This document shows, piece by piece, positions 45,501 through 54,675 of a stretch of 64,000 nucleotides of DNA. The notes under the pieces were generated by a model. The model was not told where the DNA came from. It saw only the letters and a program-made list of their open reading frames with translations, and did not search any database. Every line of letters starts with the position of its first letter. The stretch's first letter is position 1. The translations under genes and the position numbers were made by a program. The stretch is from JAPORK01 sp026710285 (GTDB lineage Bacteria; Pseudomonadota; Gammaproteobacteria; Pseudomonadales; Endozoicomonadaceae): contig OZ241746.1 in the NCBI GenBank assembly GCA_965201045.1, forward strand, positions 4,588,001-4,652,000, given 5' to 3'.

Positions 45501-48104
45501 TGTACAGAGTGCACTCACAGCAGGCAGCATACCTTTGCTGGCAGGCAATATAATCTGTTCTAGCGGTTTTCCGGTTACACTGCTAATCCCTATGGTGACA
45601 GCAGTACGATTATTCTGTGCATCTTCTAAGTAGTGGATTATACAACGATGAGCATTATCATACTTGGTGATTTCTGTTTCTCCGTCTGGCAGATATTTTC
45701 TGATCAAACGTCCATGGATATCATAATAAAAATGGGTAGTCAGCGCTATCGGTCCTCTCTGCCCCAGTGCATAAATTGTACTGGTTGCCACTTCTCCTTC
45801 AGTATTGTAATTTATCTGTGTTTTCTGTTGCCATACTCCAGGTTCAGGATCTCCCTGCAGATCCGTTTTTTCAGTATAAGTTGCCAGTTTTCTTCCTGAA
45901 CCATCAAAAATTACTTTTTCCTGTATACCATTGGGTGTAGTTAAAATCACACTGTTTTCATTTTCAGATAATTTATACTGCTTTCTGAGCGTTGTTTCAA
46001 AAGGCGTACCTACTGCATCAGTACGTGCTATGATCCGACCCAGTGCATCATACTTAAAGGTTTGAATATTTTTTTTATCCTCAGAAATGACCCAGAGTGG
46101 TTTAGGAATAAATACACTTTCTTCAGTTATTACGGATGATACAGACTGATTCTTTCCTGTATCAATATAATCTGAAGTGGTTTCAGTACCATTCTTATTT
46201 AAGGTATACTGATAATGATGTGTAATCTTCTTAACGCTTTCAGCAGGAAGATTTGTTCCTGTTAGTTGTGTCTGTTTTAACAAACCATAGGTGAGTGGAT
46301 TACTTTTATCCTGGTAATAATAACGCGTTTCTGTTCGTTGTTCATTACTACTTTGAACGCTGTTTTGATACAGTACCAACGTATAACCCTTATTATTTCT
46401 GTTAGCCTCTTCTTTATAAGTCATCGTCGTTATAACCGGAGACAAAAGTGCACTGTTTTTTAGTGGAGCAGGAAATCTTTTTGTTATTTCTGCTAAAGAA
46501 GCTACCGGCCAACCAATGGGTGCAGCAGGGCAGAAACGATCGCTATTTTGTGGGCAGTAAATTGTTTCTGCTTTGCGACCATAACTGTCGGTTTGACTGA
46601 TTAACCGCCCGTAATTATCATAACTTCTGTTTACTGTCGTTATTACCGGTGCAGACAGATTATCTCCCCACTTTTTATTCACGACCTTTAAAGGCAAAGA
46701 CCAGGTATCCGGCAGTTGATCAAAGGAAGTATTTGCACAGCCATCTTCCTTATCTGTACGACAAAAATAAACGATGGTCTCAGTGAGTGGTTTATTCGTT
46801 TTATCACTGACTGTTTTAGTATCGATTAATAAATGATATTTATTATACGTGCGAATCGTTTTTATCTGACCGTTATCTTGTTTTGTCTGATAGGTGTAAC
46901 CGGAAGGTGCTTCAAACAGTATATCTGTCTTTGAATCAGGCAGTCCGGTTAAACCTGCATTGAAACCAAGATAATCATGACTGTTACTGTTTGTTGAACT
47001 ATAACTGTAATCTACATGCATCGGTGGCTGATTTGCACCGGGAATAATCCTGAACTGCCTGACCACACATAGGGATGCAAAGGGCTGCAACGGATTATTA
47101 GTGATAATATGCGGTAATTTCATCTCATGACGACAGTCATAAGTAAACTCTTTTTCCATTCCGGTAAAATAGTGAATACCTGTCAGCAGATTTTGACCGT
47201 TGTGCACGATATCGTAACTTAAACGAACTAGCCTGGAATCATCAGTAGCCTGCTGATCATTACTTCCCGGAAACAGAATGTTACGTACCTGACCATTTTC
47301 TAAACTAATCCGCATATTAACCGGGTGTCCCTGTACATCATAACTGGTAACAGTGAGGTAGTTGTTTTTTCTTGTCAGCGAAATTGAATGACCATTATCG
47401 TCAATTATTTTTTGTAAAAGATGACTTCCGGGCATGTAGTCAAAATTGACACCGTCTCCATTTTGCTGTTCCATACGAATTTCATAACCATCACGGTCTA
47501 AAACATCCTTTAACCCGTTTGCAGATTTAATCACAAATCCTCCTTTGTCATCATTGGTAATGATGACATCTTTTAGCTTGTGATAGCGTGGATACCAGCT
47601 TCCGTCAGGCTGTTGTTTCAAAAAATAACTTTTTCCTCCTGCCGTGTTCAGCTGATGAGTAGCCGGATTATAGTGGGTCAGATTCCATGCCCAGCCACGC
47701 CCTAAATGATCAGGGTCACCTTTTGTACCACTGTTATAATTCATTTCCAGATCAATATCAGGACCATGACCAAAATTACTCCGTAATAAGCCGACTTTCA
47801 TGGAAACAAGCAGCATACCGGTTCTAGGATCTACCTGACTGTTTCCGCTTTTAGCAAAATTAAAGGAGTTGGACCATATGGACAAACCACCACCTGATTC
47901 AGCCATTAAAAACTGTTGATGATTGGTTTTATTTTTTGTATCTGAAGTATTTTTATGTAATAGTATTTTTTTATTAGTGTGAGCATTATTCTGGTGAGTT
48001 TTAATTTTTCCAATAGCTAAATTTATTTTTCCAAAATATAAAAATAGAAATAAAATTGATAATATATTTATAAAATAATACAGACGTTTATTAAAGCTCA
48101 CCAT
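42552..48104 (-). CDS. Gene 8: secreted YD-repeat protein, tip with an extra segment
   Basis: The protein has 1,850 residues and starts at MVSFNKRLYYF, with GAGATAGATAAATT just upstream. The signal segment is LSILFLFLYFGKINLAIG. The shell is very close to gene 7 at the 5' end. The linker is of the gene 6/9 subtype (NQSDGKAILEPIMSSSEELGSS). The tip has IFGCGNSADIDCNH, FNEILQEYV and LLKPGGKMYVIV, then INYFNKGKSLFRGVEDLFGE. Relatives have only one VFGE-type segment there, so about ten residues appear inserted. It ends ITFQKPG. Motif II begins Phe-Asn rather than Phe-Asp. Confidence 0.93.
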   Translation of the reverse strand: MVSFNKRLYYFINILSILFLFLYFGKINLAIGKIKTHQNNAHTNKKILLHKNTSDTKNKTNHQQFLMAESGGGLSIWSNSFNFAKSGNSQVDPRTGMLLVSMKVGLLRSNFGHGPDIDLEMNYNSGTKGDPDHLGRGWAWNLTHYNPATHQLNTAGGKSYFLKQQPDGSWYPRYHKLKDVIITNDDKGGFVIKSANGLKDVLDRDGYEIRMEQQNGDGVNFDYMPGSHLLQKIIDDNGHSISLTRKNNYLTVTSYDVQGHPVNMRISLENGQVRNILFPGSNDQQATDDSRLVRLSYDIVHNGQNLLTGIHYFTGMEKEFTYDCRHEMKLPHIITNNPLQPFASLCVVRQFRIIPGANQPPMHVDYSYSSTNSNSHDYLGFNAGLTGLPDSKTDILFEAPSGYTYQTKQDNGQIKTIRTYNKYHLLIDTKTVSDKTNKPLTETIVYFCRTDKEDGCANTSFDQLPDTWSLPLKVVNKKWGDNLSAPVITTVNRSYDNYGRLISQTDSYGRKAETIYCPQNSDRFCPAAPIGWPVASLAEITKRFPAPLKNSALLSPVITTMTYKEEANRNNKGYTLVLYQNSVQSSNEQRTETRYYYQDKSNPLTYGLLKQTQLTGTNLPAESVKKITHHYQYTLNKNGTETTSDYIDTGKNQSVSSVITEESVFIPKPLWVISEDKKNIQTFKYDALGRIIARTDAVGTPFETTLRKQYKLSENENSVILTTPNGIQEKVIFDGSGRKLATYTEKTDLQGDPEPGVWQQKTQINYNTEGEVATSTIYALGQRGPIALTTHFYYDIHGRLIRKYLPDGETEITKYDNAHRCIIHYLEDAQNNRTAVTIGISSVTGKPLEQIILPASKGMLPAVSALCTAGDKQPDARVTRMNYDGFGRLISTEDPMGRVVQKHYDALGHVTNIINPAGDRMHNVYDLTGHVIKHLIMPLQGGQYLLASAGFNAAGQKLWSAREDGKRTTYYYNVNGQLSGIDKSNGHHIALSYNTIGKAVTDSLDGKVFLRVSFDHHNHKPLTVTDNTGVTTYHYRNDGLLASTVHTGINRYASNAETLAYDSYDHLVSRTDSQHNKTIYTLDNLVRPVEKTYQENNGKITHIEQLFYDSFSRIVKEVYGSGMVRTLTYNPWGQVETLKDRINGKLLHSESYIYDTDGNIIRLQRSDDKNHQATIHYRYDRLDNLVSMNCNGGNNLCPHDTAFSGDNLKTAPTIIQQNYKFTRLNRIAGVTEKLIDTSSPTWHSLNKTMSYIYANPEVPLRLTAISTQWDNQQPETHAFVYDTAGNMTIDGQGNKISYNPFNQITRVMNAAGGVSRYNYDGQGKEVKVVTQKGTRQMLYQEGVLSGEIITDTANNLHRISYPSAEVKTTDNVITDWNESNYKGDVISILKQDKTLKQWSVQQHNIYSPYGMVWSYGKQKTTVPAFQQALKGFDNEITDAATGWQFLGAGHRTYNPSQRYFVSEDPAGDGYAFGSNNPIMNSDPSGNMPSWMGKAFKLTSIVFTLGMKLSHSKLVRGVGASLIWGAMGIVLGPVSAAGMALAAPAALAFASAVKPANKGLQQASMVTGSVYGGALFAVGLAAIVAGIGAAAGLIGATVMLDEVAATGGAAVDGEWDMIEEAPALLQAAKNLENAKVMLNQSDGKAILEPIMSSSEELGSSTSESEVSSNDGIDAYVVGKLELEDEENTAATVENIPQLKRGIFGCGNSADIDCNHEQLTTFSTRYMDQANYTLYFDESVDQVINNEGEGTFNEILQEYVRDERYLQLGYDLLKPGGKMYVIVRNRNYGGNWLINYFNKGKSLFRGVEDLFGEVENARLTEGLENIKQVANSFGVADYDDTHEWMITFQKPG

Positions 48105-48388
48105 AATTTATCTATCTCTATAAAGTTCATAAAAAAATTCAAGTTAATTTTGTGGGGTAGATACACTTGACAAATACAACTAAGAATTACTGTAAATTTA
48201 GACAAGAGATATTTATTTTAGTTTTGTTTTGTTTTGTTTTTATTTATTTTTTAAACGTCAAAATGTTTTTATATATTATTAAACAACAAAAATATTTTAT
48301 TTCTTTAGTATGACTAAAAACGCTTGTGCTGATATTTTGTTTATTTTATGTATATTACTTTTTTGAATATGAGTGTGTAAAGCATGAT

Positions 48389-48511
48389 ATGAAAGGTTAT
48401 CAGGACAGCTTTAAATATTTTTCTAACACAGGTCACTCTATTTTAAAAAAATATTTCCATACTTTAAGAAAGATTTCAATAAAAATTTACTCTTTTAACA
48501 ATTACATTTAA
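48389..48511 (+). CDS. Small ORF, 40 residues, altered C-terminus
   Basis: The first 21 codons (MKGYQDSFKYFSNTGHSI...) match the 17866 ORF. One base fewer near codon 28 shifts the frame and the product ends IKIYSFNNYI, running into the deletion junction. The frame is also open 21 codons upstream, but the ATG at 48389 aligns with the other copies. No good Shine-Dalgarno is seen, so it is probably a decaying copy. Confidence 0.25.
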   Translation: MKGYQDSFKYFSNTGHSILKKYFHTLRKISIKIYSFNNYI

Positions 48512-48530
48512 TAATATTATTACTAAAGCG

Positions 48531-48553
48531 TTGAGCACCATTTAAGTGCTCAA
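48531..48553 (-). terminator. Hairpin after gene 9
   Basis: TTGAGCAC and GTGCTCAA give an 8-bp stem with a 7-nt loop. Outer AAG and CTT can add three pairs across a small internal loop. Confidence 0.45.
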
Positions 48554-48561
48554 GCCTTTAA

Positions 48562-51500
48562 TTATAAGGCTGGCTTTTCAAACATTAACATACATTCATG
48601 CAGATTATCATAGTCTGCGACTCCAAAACTATCTGCTATCGGTTCTATAATATCTAATCCTTTTATAAAGCTCACATTATCCATCCCTCCAAACAGATGT
48701 TCACTTTTTAATGCATACTCCTCAAGCCAATCACCACCCTCATTTCTACTACGTACAATAACATACAACCTGCCACCCGGTTTCAGTAAATCATGTCCTA
48801 ATTGTAAATAGTCTTCATTTCTTACATATTCCTGAAGTATTTCATCAAAACTCTCTCTACCTGCTTGATCTATTATCCCATCTACATCCTCACTAAAATT
48901 TAACACATAATTAGGATTATCCATAAAATTTGTAGAAAATGTAGTAACCTGCCCATGATTACAGTCAAAATCACAACTATTACCACACCCAAAAACACCC
49001 TGTTTGGGTTCCGGAATATCCTCAACAGCAGCAGCGGTATTTTCTGCTCTTTCATTTTCAATGACTGCAGCCATATATGAATTACTGCTGTAACTGGAGG
49101 ACATTTCACTTTCGCTGGCATTATTTTCCAGTTCCTCTGGACCATCCATTGCAGGTTCTAACACTGCTTCCTCATAGCTTTGATTAAACATAACCTCTGC
49201 TATGTTTTCAACATTTTCTGTTGCTGCTCCTTCTAATGTTGCTGCTCCTGTTGCTGCTGCTTCTCCTAAGGTTTCTACTGTTCCTTCGAAGGCTACTGTT
49301 GCTCCTATCAGACCTGCAGCTGCACCAATGCCTGCCACGATAGCCGCCAGTCCCACTGCAAATAATGCACCTCCACAAACACTTCCAGTGACCATTGACG
49401 CTTGCTGCAAACCTTTATTAGCAGGTTTTACTGCTGATGCAAAAGCTAATGTAGCCGGCGCGGCAAGCGCCATACCTGCAGCAGATACCGGACCTAAGAC
49501 GATACCCATAGCACCCCATATCAGTGATGCTCCAACTCCCCGAACAAGTTTATTATGACTCAATTTCATTCCCAGAGTAAAAACAATGCTAGTCAGTTTA
49601 AATGCTTTACCCATCCAGCTTGGCATATTACCACTGGGATCACTATTCATTATCGGATTATTACTGCCAAAAGCATAACCATCACCGGCAGGATCTTCAC
49701 TGACAAAGTAGCGCTGAGACGGGTTATAGGTACGATGACCAGCACCTAAAAATTGCCAGCCTGTTGCAGTATCCGTTATTTCATTGTTAAATCCTCTTAG
49801 TGCCTGCTGAAAAGCTGGAACTGCTGTCTTTTGTTTTCCGTAAGACCATACCATACCATAGGGACTATAAATATTGTGTTGTTGTACACTCCACTGTTTT
49901 AATGCTTTATCTTGTTTTAATATGCTAATCACATCACCTTTATAATTACTTTCATTCCAGTCAGTAATCACATTGTCAGTTGTTTTAACTTCTGCTGACG
50001 GATAGCTGATTCTGTGCAGGTTATTCACTGTATCATTAATAATCTCACCACTTAGTACACCTTCCTGATACAGCATTTGTCGGGTTCCTTTTTGAGTCAC
50101 CACTTTAACTTCTTTTCCTTGACCATCGTAGTTATAGCGGCTAACCCCACCGTCTACATTCATAACCTGGGTTACCTGATTGAAAGGGTTATAGCTTATT
50201 TTATTGCCCTGACCATCAACGGTCATATTTCCGGCTGTATCATACACAAAAGCATGGGTTTCAGGTTGCTGATTATCCCATTGTGTACTGATTGCAGTTA
50301 ATCGCAGTGGTACTTCAGGATTGGCATAGATATAAGACATTGTTTTATTCAATGAATGCCATTCTGGCGATGAAGTATCAATTAACTTTTCAGTAACACC
50401 TGCAATACGATTTAGTCGTGTAAACTTATAATTTTGCTGTATAATAGTTGGCGCTGTTTTCAGGTTATCACCACTAAAGGCTGTATCATGCGGACAAAGA
50501 TTGTTGTCTCCGTTACAATTCATTGAAACCAGATTATCCAGACGATCATAACGATAATTGATTGTTGCCTGACGATTTTGATCATCACTACGCTGTAAAC
50601 GAATAATATTTCCATCCATATCGTAAGTATAAGATTCACTATGCAGTGGTTTTCCATTAATCCTGTCTTTTACTGTTTCCACTTGACCCCATGGATCATA
50701 CGTCAATGTACGTACCATTCCACTACCATAGACTTCCTTGACTATACGGGAAAAAGAGTTATAAAATAACTGCTCAATACGTGTGGTATTACCATTATTT
50801 TCCTGATAGGTTTTCTCTACCGGTCTGACCAGGTTGTCAAGCGTATAAATCGTTTTATTATGCTGAGAATCTGTACGACTAACAAGGTGGTGGTAGCCAT
50901 CATAAGCCAGCATTTCAGCATTGCTGGCATATCCGTTAATACCGGTGTGTACTGTACTTGCTAATAGCCCGTCATTGCGATAATGATAAGTGGTAACACC
51001 GGTATTATCAGTCACTGTCAATGGTTTATGATTATGATGATCAAAACTGACTCGTAAAAATACTTTACCATCCAGACTATCGGTTACTGCCTTGCCAATG
51101 GTATTGTAAGACAGCGCAATATGGTGCCCGTTAGATTTATCAATACAAGACAACTGACCATTTAAGTTATAATGGTAAGTAGTTCTTTTACCATCTTCTC
51201 TGGCTGACCATAATTTTTGACCTGCTGCGTTAAAGCCTGCCGATGCCAGCAGATATTGTCCTCCCTGTACAGGCATGATCAGATGTTTAATAACATGACC
51301 GGTCAGATCATAAACATTATGCATTCTGTCTCCTGCTGGATTGATGATATCGGTCACATGTCCAAGTGCATCATAGCGCTTTTGTACCACTCTTCCCATG
51401 GGATCTTCAGTACTAATAAGACGATCAAAACCATCGTAAGTCATTCTAGTGACTCTTGCTCCTGGCTGTTTATCTCCTACTGTACAAAGTGTTCTCACAG

Positions 51501-54084
51501 AAGGCAGGATACCTGTTGTGGCAGATAACATAATCTGTTCCAGTGGTTTTCCGGTTACACTGCTAATCCCTATGGTGACAGCAGTACGATTGTTCTGTGC
51601 ATCTTCTGAGTAGTGGATTATACAACGATGAGCATTATCATACTTGGTGATTTCTGTTTCTCCATCAGGCAGGTGTTTTTTGATTAGACGTCCATGAATA
51701 TCATAATCAAAACGAGTAGTCAGTGCAACCGGTCCTCTGTGACCCTGTGCATAAAGTGTACTGGTTGCCATCTCCCCTTCAGCATTGTAACTTATCTGTG
51801 TTTGCTGTTGCCATACTCCGGGTTCAGGATGTCCCTGCAGATCAGTTTTTTCAGTATAAGTTGCCAGCTTTCTTCCTGAACCATCAAAAATTACTTTTTT
51901 CTGCATACCACTCGGTGCAGTTACAGTCACACTGTTTTCATTTTCAGATAATTTATACTGCTTCCGAACTGTTGCTTCAAAGGGCGTACCTGTTGCATCA
52001 GTACGTGCTGTGAGCCGACCCATTGCATCATACTTAAAGGTTTGAATATTTTTTTTATCTTCAGAAATTACCTGGAGTGGTTTAGGAATAAATACGCTTT
52101 TTTCAGTTATTACTGATGATACAGACTGGTTCTTTCCTGTATCAATATAATCTGAAGCCGTTTCGGTTCCATTATTATTTAAGGTATACTGATAATGATG
52201 TGTAATCTCCTTAACACTGTCAGCAGGAAGATTTGTTCCTTTTAGTTGTGTCTGTTTTAACAAACCATAGGTGAGTGGATTACTTTTATCCTGGTAATAA
52301 TAATGCGTTTCTGTTCGTTGTTCATTACCACTTTGAACGCTGTTTTGATACAGTACCAGCGTATAACCCTTATTATTTCTGTTAGCCTCTTTTTTATAAG
52401 TCATCATTGTTGTAACAGGAGACAAAAGTGCACTGTTTTTTAGCGGAGCAGGAAATCTTTTTGTTATTTCTGCTAAAGAAGCTACCGGCCAGCCAACAGG
52501 TGCAGCAGGGCAGAAACGATCACCATTTTGTGGGCAGTAAATTGTTTCTGCTTTGCGACCATAACTATCAGTTTCACTGATTAATCGCCCGTAATTATCA
52601 TAATTTCTGTTCACTGTGGTTATTACCGGTGCAGACAGATTATCTCCCCACTTTTTATTCACGACCTTTAAAGGCAGAGACCAGGTATCTGGCAGTTGAT
52701 CAAAAGAAGTATTTGCACAACCATCTTCCTTATCTGTACGACAAAAATAAACGATGGTCTCAGTGAGTGGTTTATTCGTTTTATCACTGACTGTTTTAGT
52801 ATCAATTAATAAATGATATTTATTATACGTGTGAATCGTTTGTATCTGACCGTTATCTTGTTTTGTCTGATAGGTGTAACCGGAAGGTGCTTCAAACAGT
52901 ATATCTGTCTTTGAATCAGGCAGTCCGGTTAAACCTGCATTGAAACCAAGATAATCATGACTGTTACTGTTTGTTGAATTATAACTGTAATCTACATGCA
53001 TCGGTGGCTGATTTGCACCGGGAATAATCCTGACCTGCCTGACCACACATAGGGATGCAAAGGGCTGCAACGGATTATTAGTGATAATATGCGGTAATTT
53101 CATCTCATGACGACAGTCATAAGTAAACTCTTTTTCCATTCCGGTAAAATAGTGAATACCTGTCAGCAGATTTTGACCATTGTGCACGGTATCGTAACTT
53201 AAACGAACCAGCCTGGCATCATTAGTAGCCTGCTGATCATTACTTCCCGGAAACAGAATGTTACGTACCTGGCCATTTTCTAAACTAATCCGCATATTAA
53301 CCGGGTGCCCCTGTACATCATAACTGGTAACAGTGAGGTAGTTGTTTTTTCTTGTCAGCGAAATTGAATGACCATTATCGTCAGTTATTTTTTGTAAAAG
53401 ATGACTTCCGGGCATGTAGTCAAAATTGACACCGTCTCCATTTTGCTGTTCCATACGAATTTCATAACCATCACGGTCTAAAACATCCTCTAACCCGTTT
53501 GCAGATTTAATCACAAGTCCTCCTTTGTCATCATTGGTAATGATGACATCTTTTAGTTTGTGATAGCGTGGATACCAGCTTCCGTCAGGCTGCTGTTTCA
53601 AAAAATAACTTTTTCCTCCTGCCGTGTTCAGCTGATGAGTAGCCGGATTATAGTGGGTCAGATTCCATGCCCAGCCACGCCCTAAATGATCAGGATTACC
53701 TTTTGTACCACTGTTATAATTCATTTCCAGATCAATATCAGGACCATGACCAAAATTACTCCGTAATAAGCCGACTTTCACAGAAACAAGCAGCATACCT
53801 GTTCTGGGATCTACCTGACTGTTTCCACTTTTAGCAAAATTAAAGGAGTTGGACCATATGGACAAACCACCACCTGATTCAGCCATTAAAAACTGTTGAT
53901 GATTAGTTTTATTTTTTGTATCTGAAGTATTTTTATGTAATAGTATTTTTTTATTAGTGTGAGCATTATTCTGGTGAGTTTTAATTTTTCCAATAGCTAA
54001 ATTTATTTTTCCAAAATATAAAAACAGAAATAAAATTGATAATATCTTTATAAAATAAGACGGACGTTTATTAAAGCTTACCAT
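48562..54084 (-). CDS. Gene 9: secreted YD-repeat protein with methyltransferase-like tip
   Basis: The protein has 1,840 residues and starts at MVSFNKRPSYF behind AAAGGATAG. The signal segment is LSILFLFLYFGKINLAIG. The linker contains NQSYEEAVLEPAMDGPEELENN. Its SYEEAV recalls the PPTYEEAV of gene 1 but lacks the prolines. The tip has VFGCGNSCDFDCNH with a third Cys, FDEILQEYV and LLKPGGRLYVIV. It ends FEKPAL, a slightly different terminus from the QKPG of its neighbours. The 5' region is close to genes 7-8, while parts of the 3' half (VTQVMNVDGGVSRYN, NKLVRGVGASL) track gene 5, so it too looks mosaic. Confidence 0.93.
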   Translation of the reverse strand: MVSFNKRPSYFIKILSILFLFLYFGKINLAIGKIKTHQNNAHTNKKILLHKNTSDTKNKTNHQQFLMAESGGGLSIWSNSFNFAKSGNSQVDPRTGMLLVSVKVGLLRSNFGHGPDIDLEMNYNSGTKGNPDHLGRGWAWNLTHYNPATHQLNTAGGKSYFLKQQPDGSWYPRYHKLKDVIITNDDKGGLVIKSANGLEDVLDRDGYEIRMEQQNGDGVNFDYMPGSHLLQKITDDNGHSISLTRKNNYLTVTSYDVQGHPVNMRISLENGQVRNILFPGSNDQQATNDARLVRLSYDTVHNGQNLLTGIHYFTGMEKEFTYDCRHEMKLPHIITNNPLQPFASLCVVRQVRIIPGANQPPMHVDYSYNSTNSNSHDYLGFNAGLTGLPDSKTDILFEAPSGYTYQTKQDNGQIQTIHTYNKYHLLIDTKTVSDKTNKPLTETIVYFCRTDKEDGCANTSFDQLPDTWSLPLKVVNKKWGDNLSAPVITTVNRNYDNYGRLISETDSYGRKAETIYCPQNGDRFCPAAPVGWPVASLAEITKRFPAPLKNSALLSPVTTMMTYKKEANRNNKGYTLVLYQNSVQSGNEQRTETHYYYQDKSNPLTYGLLKQTQLKGTNLPADSVKEITHHYQYTLNNNGTETASDYIDTGKNQSVSSVITEKSVFIPKPLQVISEDKKNIQTFKYDAMGRLTARTDATGTPFEATVRKQYKLSENENSVTVTAPSGMQKKVIFDGSGRKLATYTEKTDLQGHPEPGVWQQQTQISYNAEGEMATSTLYAQGHRGPVALTTRFDYDIHGRLIKKHLPDGETEITKYDNAHRCIIHYSEDAQNNRTAVTIGISSVTGKPLEQIMLSATTGILPSVRTLCTVGDKQPGARVTRMTYDGFDRLISTEDPMGRVVQKRYDALGHVTDIINPAGDRMHNVYDLTGHVIKHLIMPVQGGQYLLASAGFNAAGQKLWSAREDGKRTTYHYNLNGQLSCIDKSNGHHIALSYNTIGKAVTDSLDGKVFLRVSFDHHNHKPLTVTDNTGVTTYHYRNDGLLASTVHTGINGYASNAEMLAYDGYHHLVSRTDSQHNKTIYTLDNLVRPVEKTYQENNGNTTRIEQLFYNSFSRIVKEVYGSGMVRTLTYDPWGQVETVKDRINGKPLHSESYTYDMDGNIIRLQRSDDQNRQATINYRYDRLDNLVSMNCNGDNNLCPHDTAFSGDNLKTAPTIIQQNYKFTRLNRIAGVTEKLIDTSSPEWHSLNKTMSYIYANPEVPLRLTAISTQWDNQQPETHAFVYDTAGNMTVDGQGNKISYNPFNQVTQVMNVDGGVSRYNYDGQGKEVKVVTQKGTRQMLYQEGVLSGEIINDTVNNLHRISYPSAEVKTTDNVITDWNESNYKGDVISILKQDKALKQWSVQQHNIYSPYGMVWSYGKQKTAVPAFQQALRGFNNEITDTATGWQFLGAGHRTYNPSQRYFVSEDPAGDGYAFGSNNPIMNSDPSGNMPSWMGKAFKLTSIVFTLGMKLSHNKLVRGVGASLIWGAMGIVLGPVSAAGMALAAPATLAFASAVKPANKGLQQASMVTGSVCGGALFAVGLAAIVAGIGAAAGLIGATVAFEGTVETLGEAAATGAATLEGAATENVENIAEVMFNQSYEEAVLEPAMDGPEELENNASESEMSSSYSSNSYMAAVIENERAENTAAAVEDIPEPKQGVFGCGNSCDFDCNHGQVTTFSTNFMDNPNYVLNFSEDVDGIIDQAGRESFDEILQEYVRNEDYLQLGHDLLKPGGRLYVIVRSRNEGGDWLEEYALKSEHLFGGMDNVSFIKGLDIIEPIADSFGVADYDNLHECMLMFEKPAL

Positions 54085-54356
54085 AATTTGACTATCCTTT
54101 ATATAAAGTGAATAAAAATTGTTGAGTGAAATTTGTTAAATAAATCACATTTGATAAACACAATTAAGAATTTCTTCAAATTTAGACAAAAGATATCTAT
54201 TTTAGTTTTATCTATTTTTTAAACGTCAAAGTATATTTATATATTAACAAGCAACAAAAATATTTTATTTTTAGTATATCTAAAAACAATTGTCCTCATA
54301 TTTAGTTTATTATTTATGTATATTATACTTTTAAATACAAGTGTGTGAAGCATGTC

Positions 54357-54527
54357 ATGAAACGTTACCAAGACAGCTTTAGGTCATTTTCTAACACAGA
54401 GCATGCTATTTTAAAAAAGAATTACAATTATTTAAAAAAGATTTCAATGAAAATTCACTCTTTTGTTATCATCAGATAAAGGGATTCGTTACTTTATAGT
54501 GTTTGGTCTGTGGTAATACAAACTTAG
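54357..54527 (+). CDS. Small ORF, 56 residues, opposite strand
   Basis: It begins MKRYQDSFRSFSNTEHAI and keeps the same frame as the 17866 ORF through KKDFNENSLF. It then continues because the stop TGA is TGT here, ending after about 20 more residues inside the left arm of the spacer element. The Shine-Dalgarno region (GTGTGTGAAG) is weak. Frame agreement with 17866 is the main support for coding. Confidence 0.3.
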
Positions 54528-54632
54528 TAGTATGTTGCAGATATATTTCTGTTTTAAATCACATCATGCTATCTTTAAAAAGCTTGCATAATTTATTATC
54601 AAACAATAATCAGGTAATATACACAGATCAAA
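54502..54632. repeat. 131-bp inverted-arm spacer element
   Basis: Arms are TTTGGTCTGTG and CACAGATCAAA. The single C-to-T change in the right arm leaves a G-U pair if folded as RNA of the gene-sense or opposite strand, depending on direction. Confidence 0.55.
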
Positions 54633-54675
54633 ATTACATTTAATACTATTATTTAAGTGCTCACTCCCTTAATTA

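Larger units (their letters stand above)
48105..48561. other. Spacer between genes 9 and 8, inverted-arm element deleted
   Basis: This 457-bp spacer retains the upstream box (near 48195), the AT-rich region and a small ORF (48389-48511). It then jumps from ACTCTTTTAAC directly to AATTACATTTAATAAT. The complete 131-bp element and about 20 bp on either side are missing. A hairpin at 48531-48553 remains. The short repeat TTTACT/AATTAC context may have mediated the deletion. Confidence 0.6.
54085..54675. other. Spacer between genes 10 and 9, hairpin arm lost
   Basis: This 591-bp AT-rich spacer holds the upstream box (near 54178), an intact small ORF (54357-54527) and the inverted-arm element (54502-54632). 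The post-stop hairpin is missing its left arm: AATACTATTATTTAAGTGCTCAC replaces the usual run through TACTAAAGCGTTGAGCAC. About 20 bp are deleted. Confidence 0.6.
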
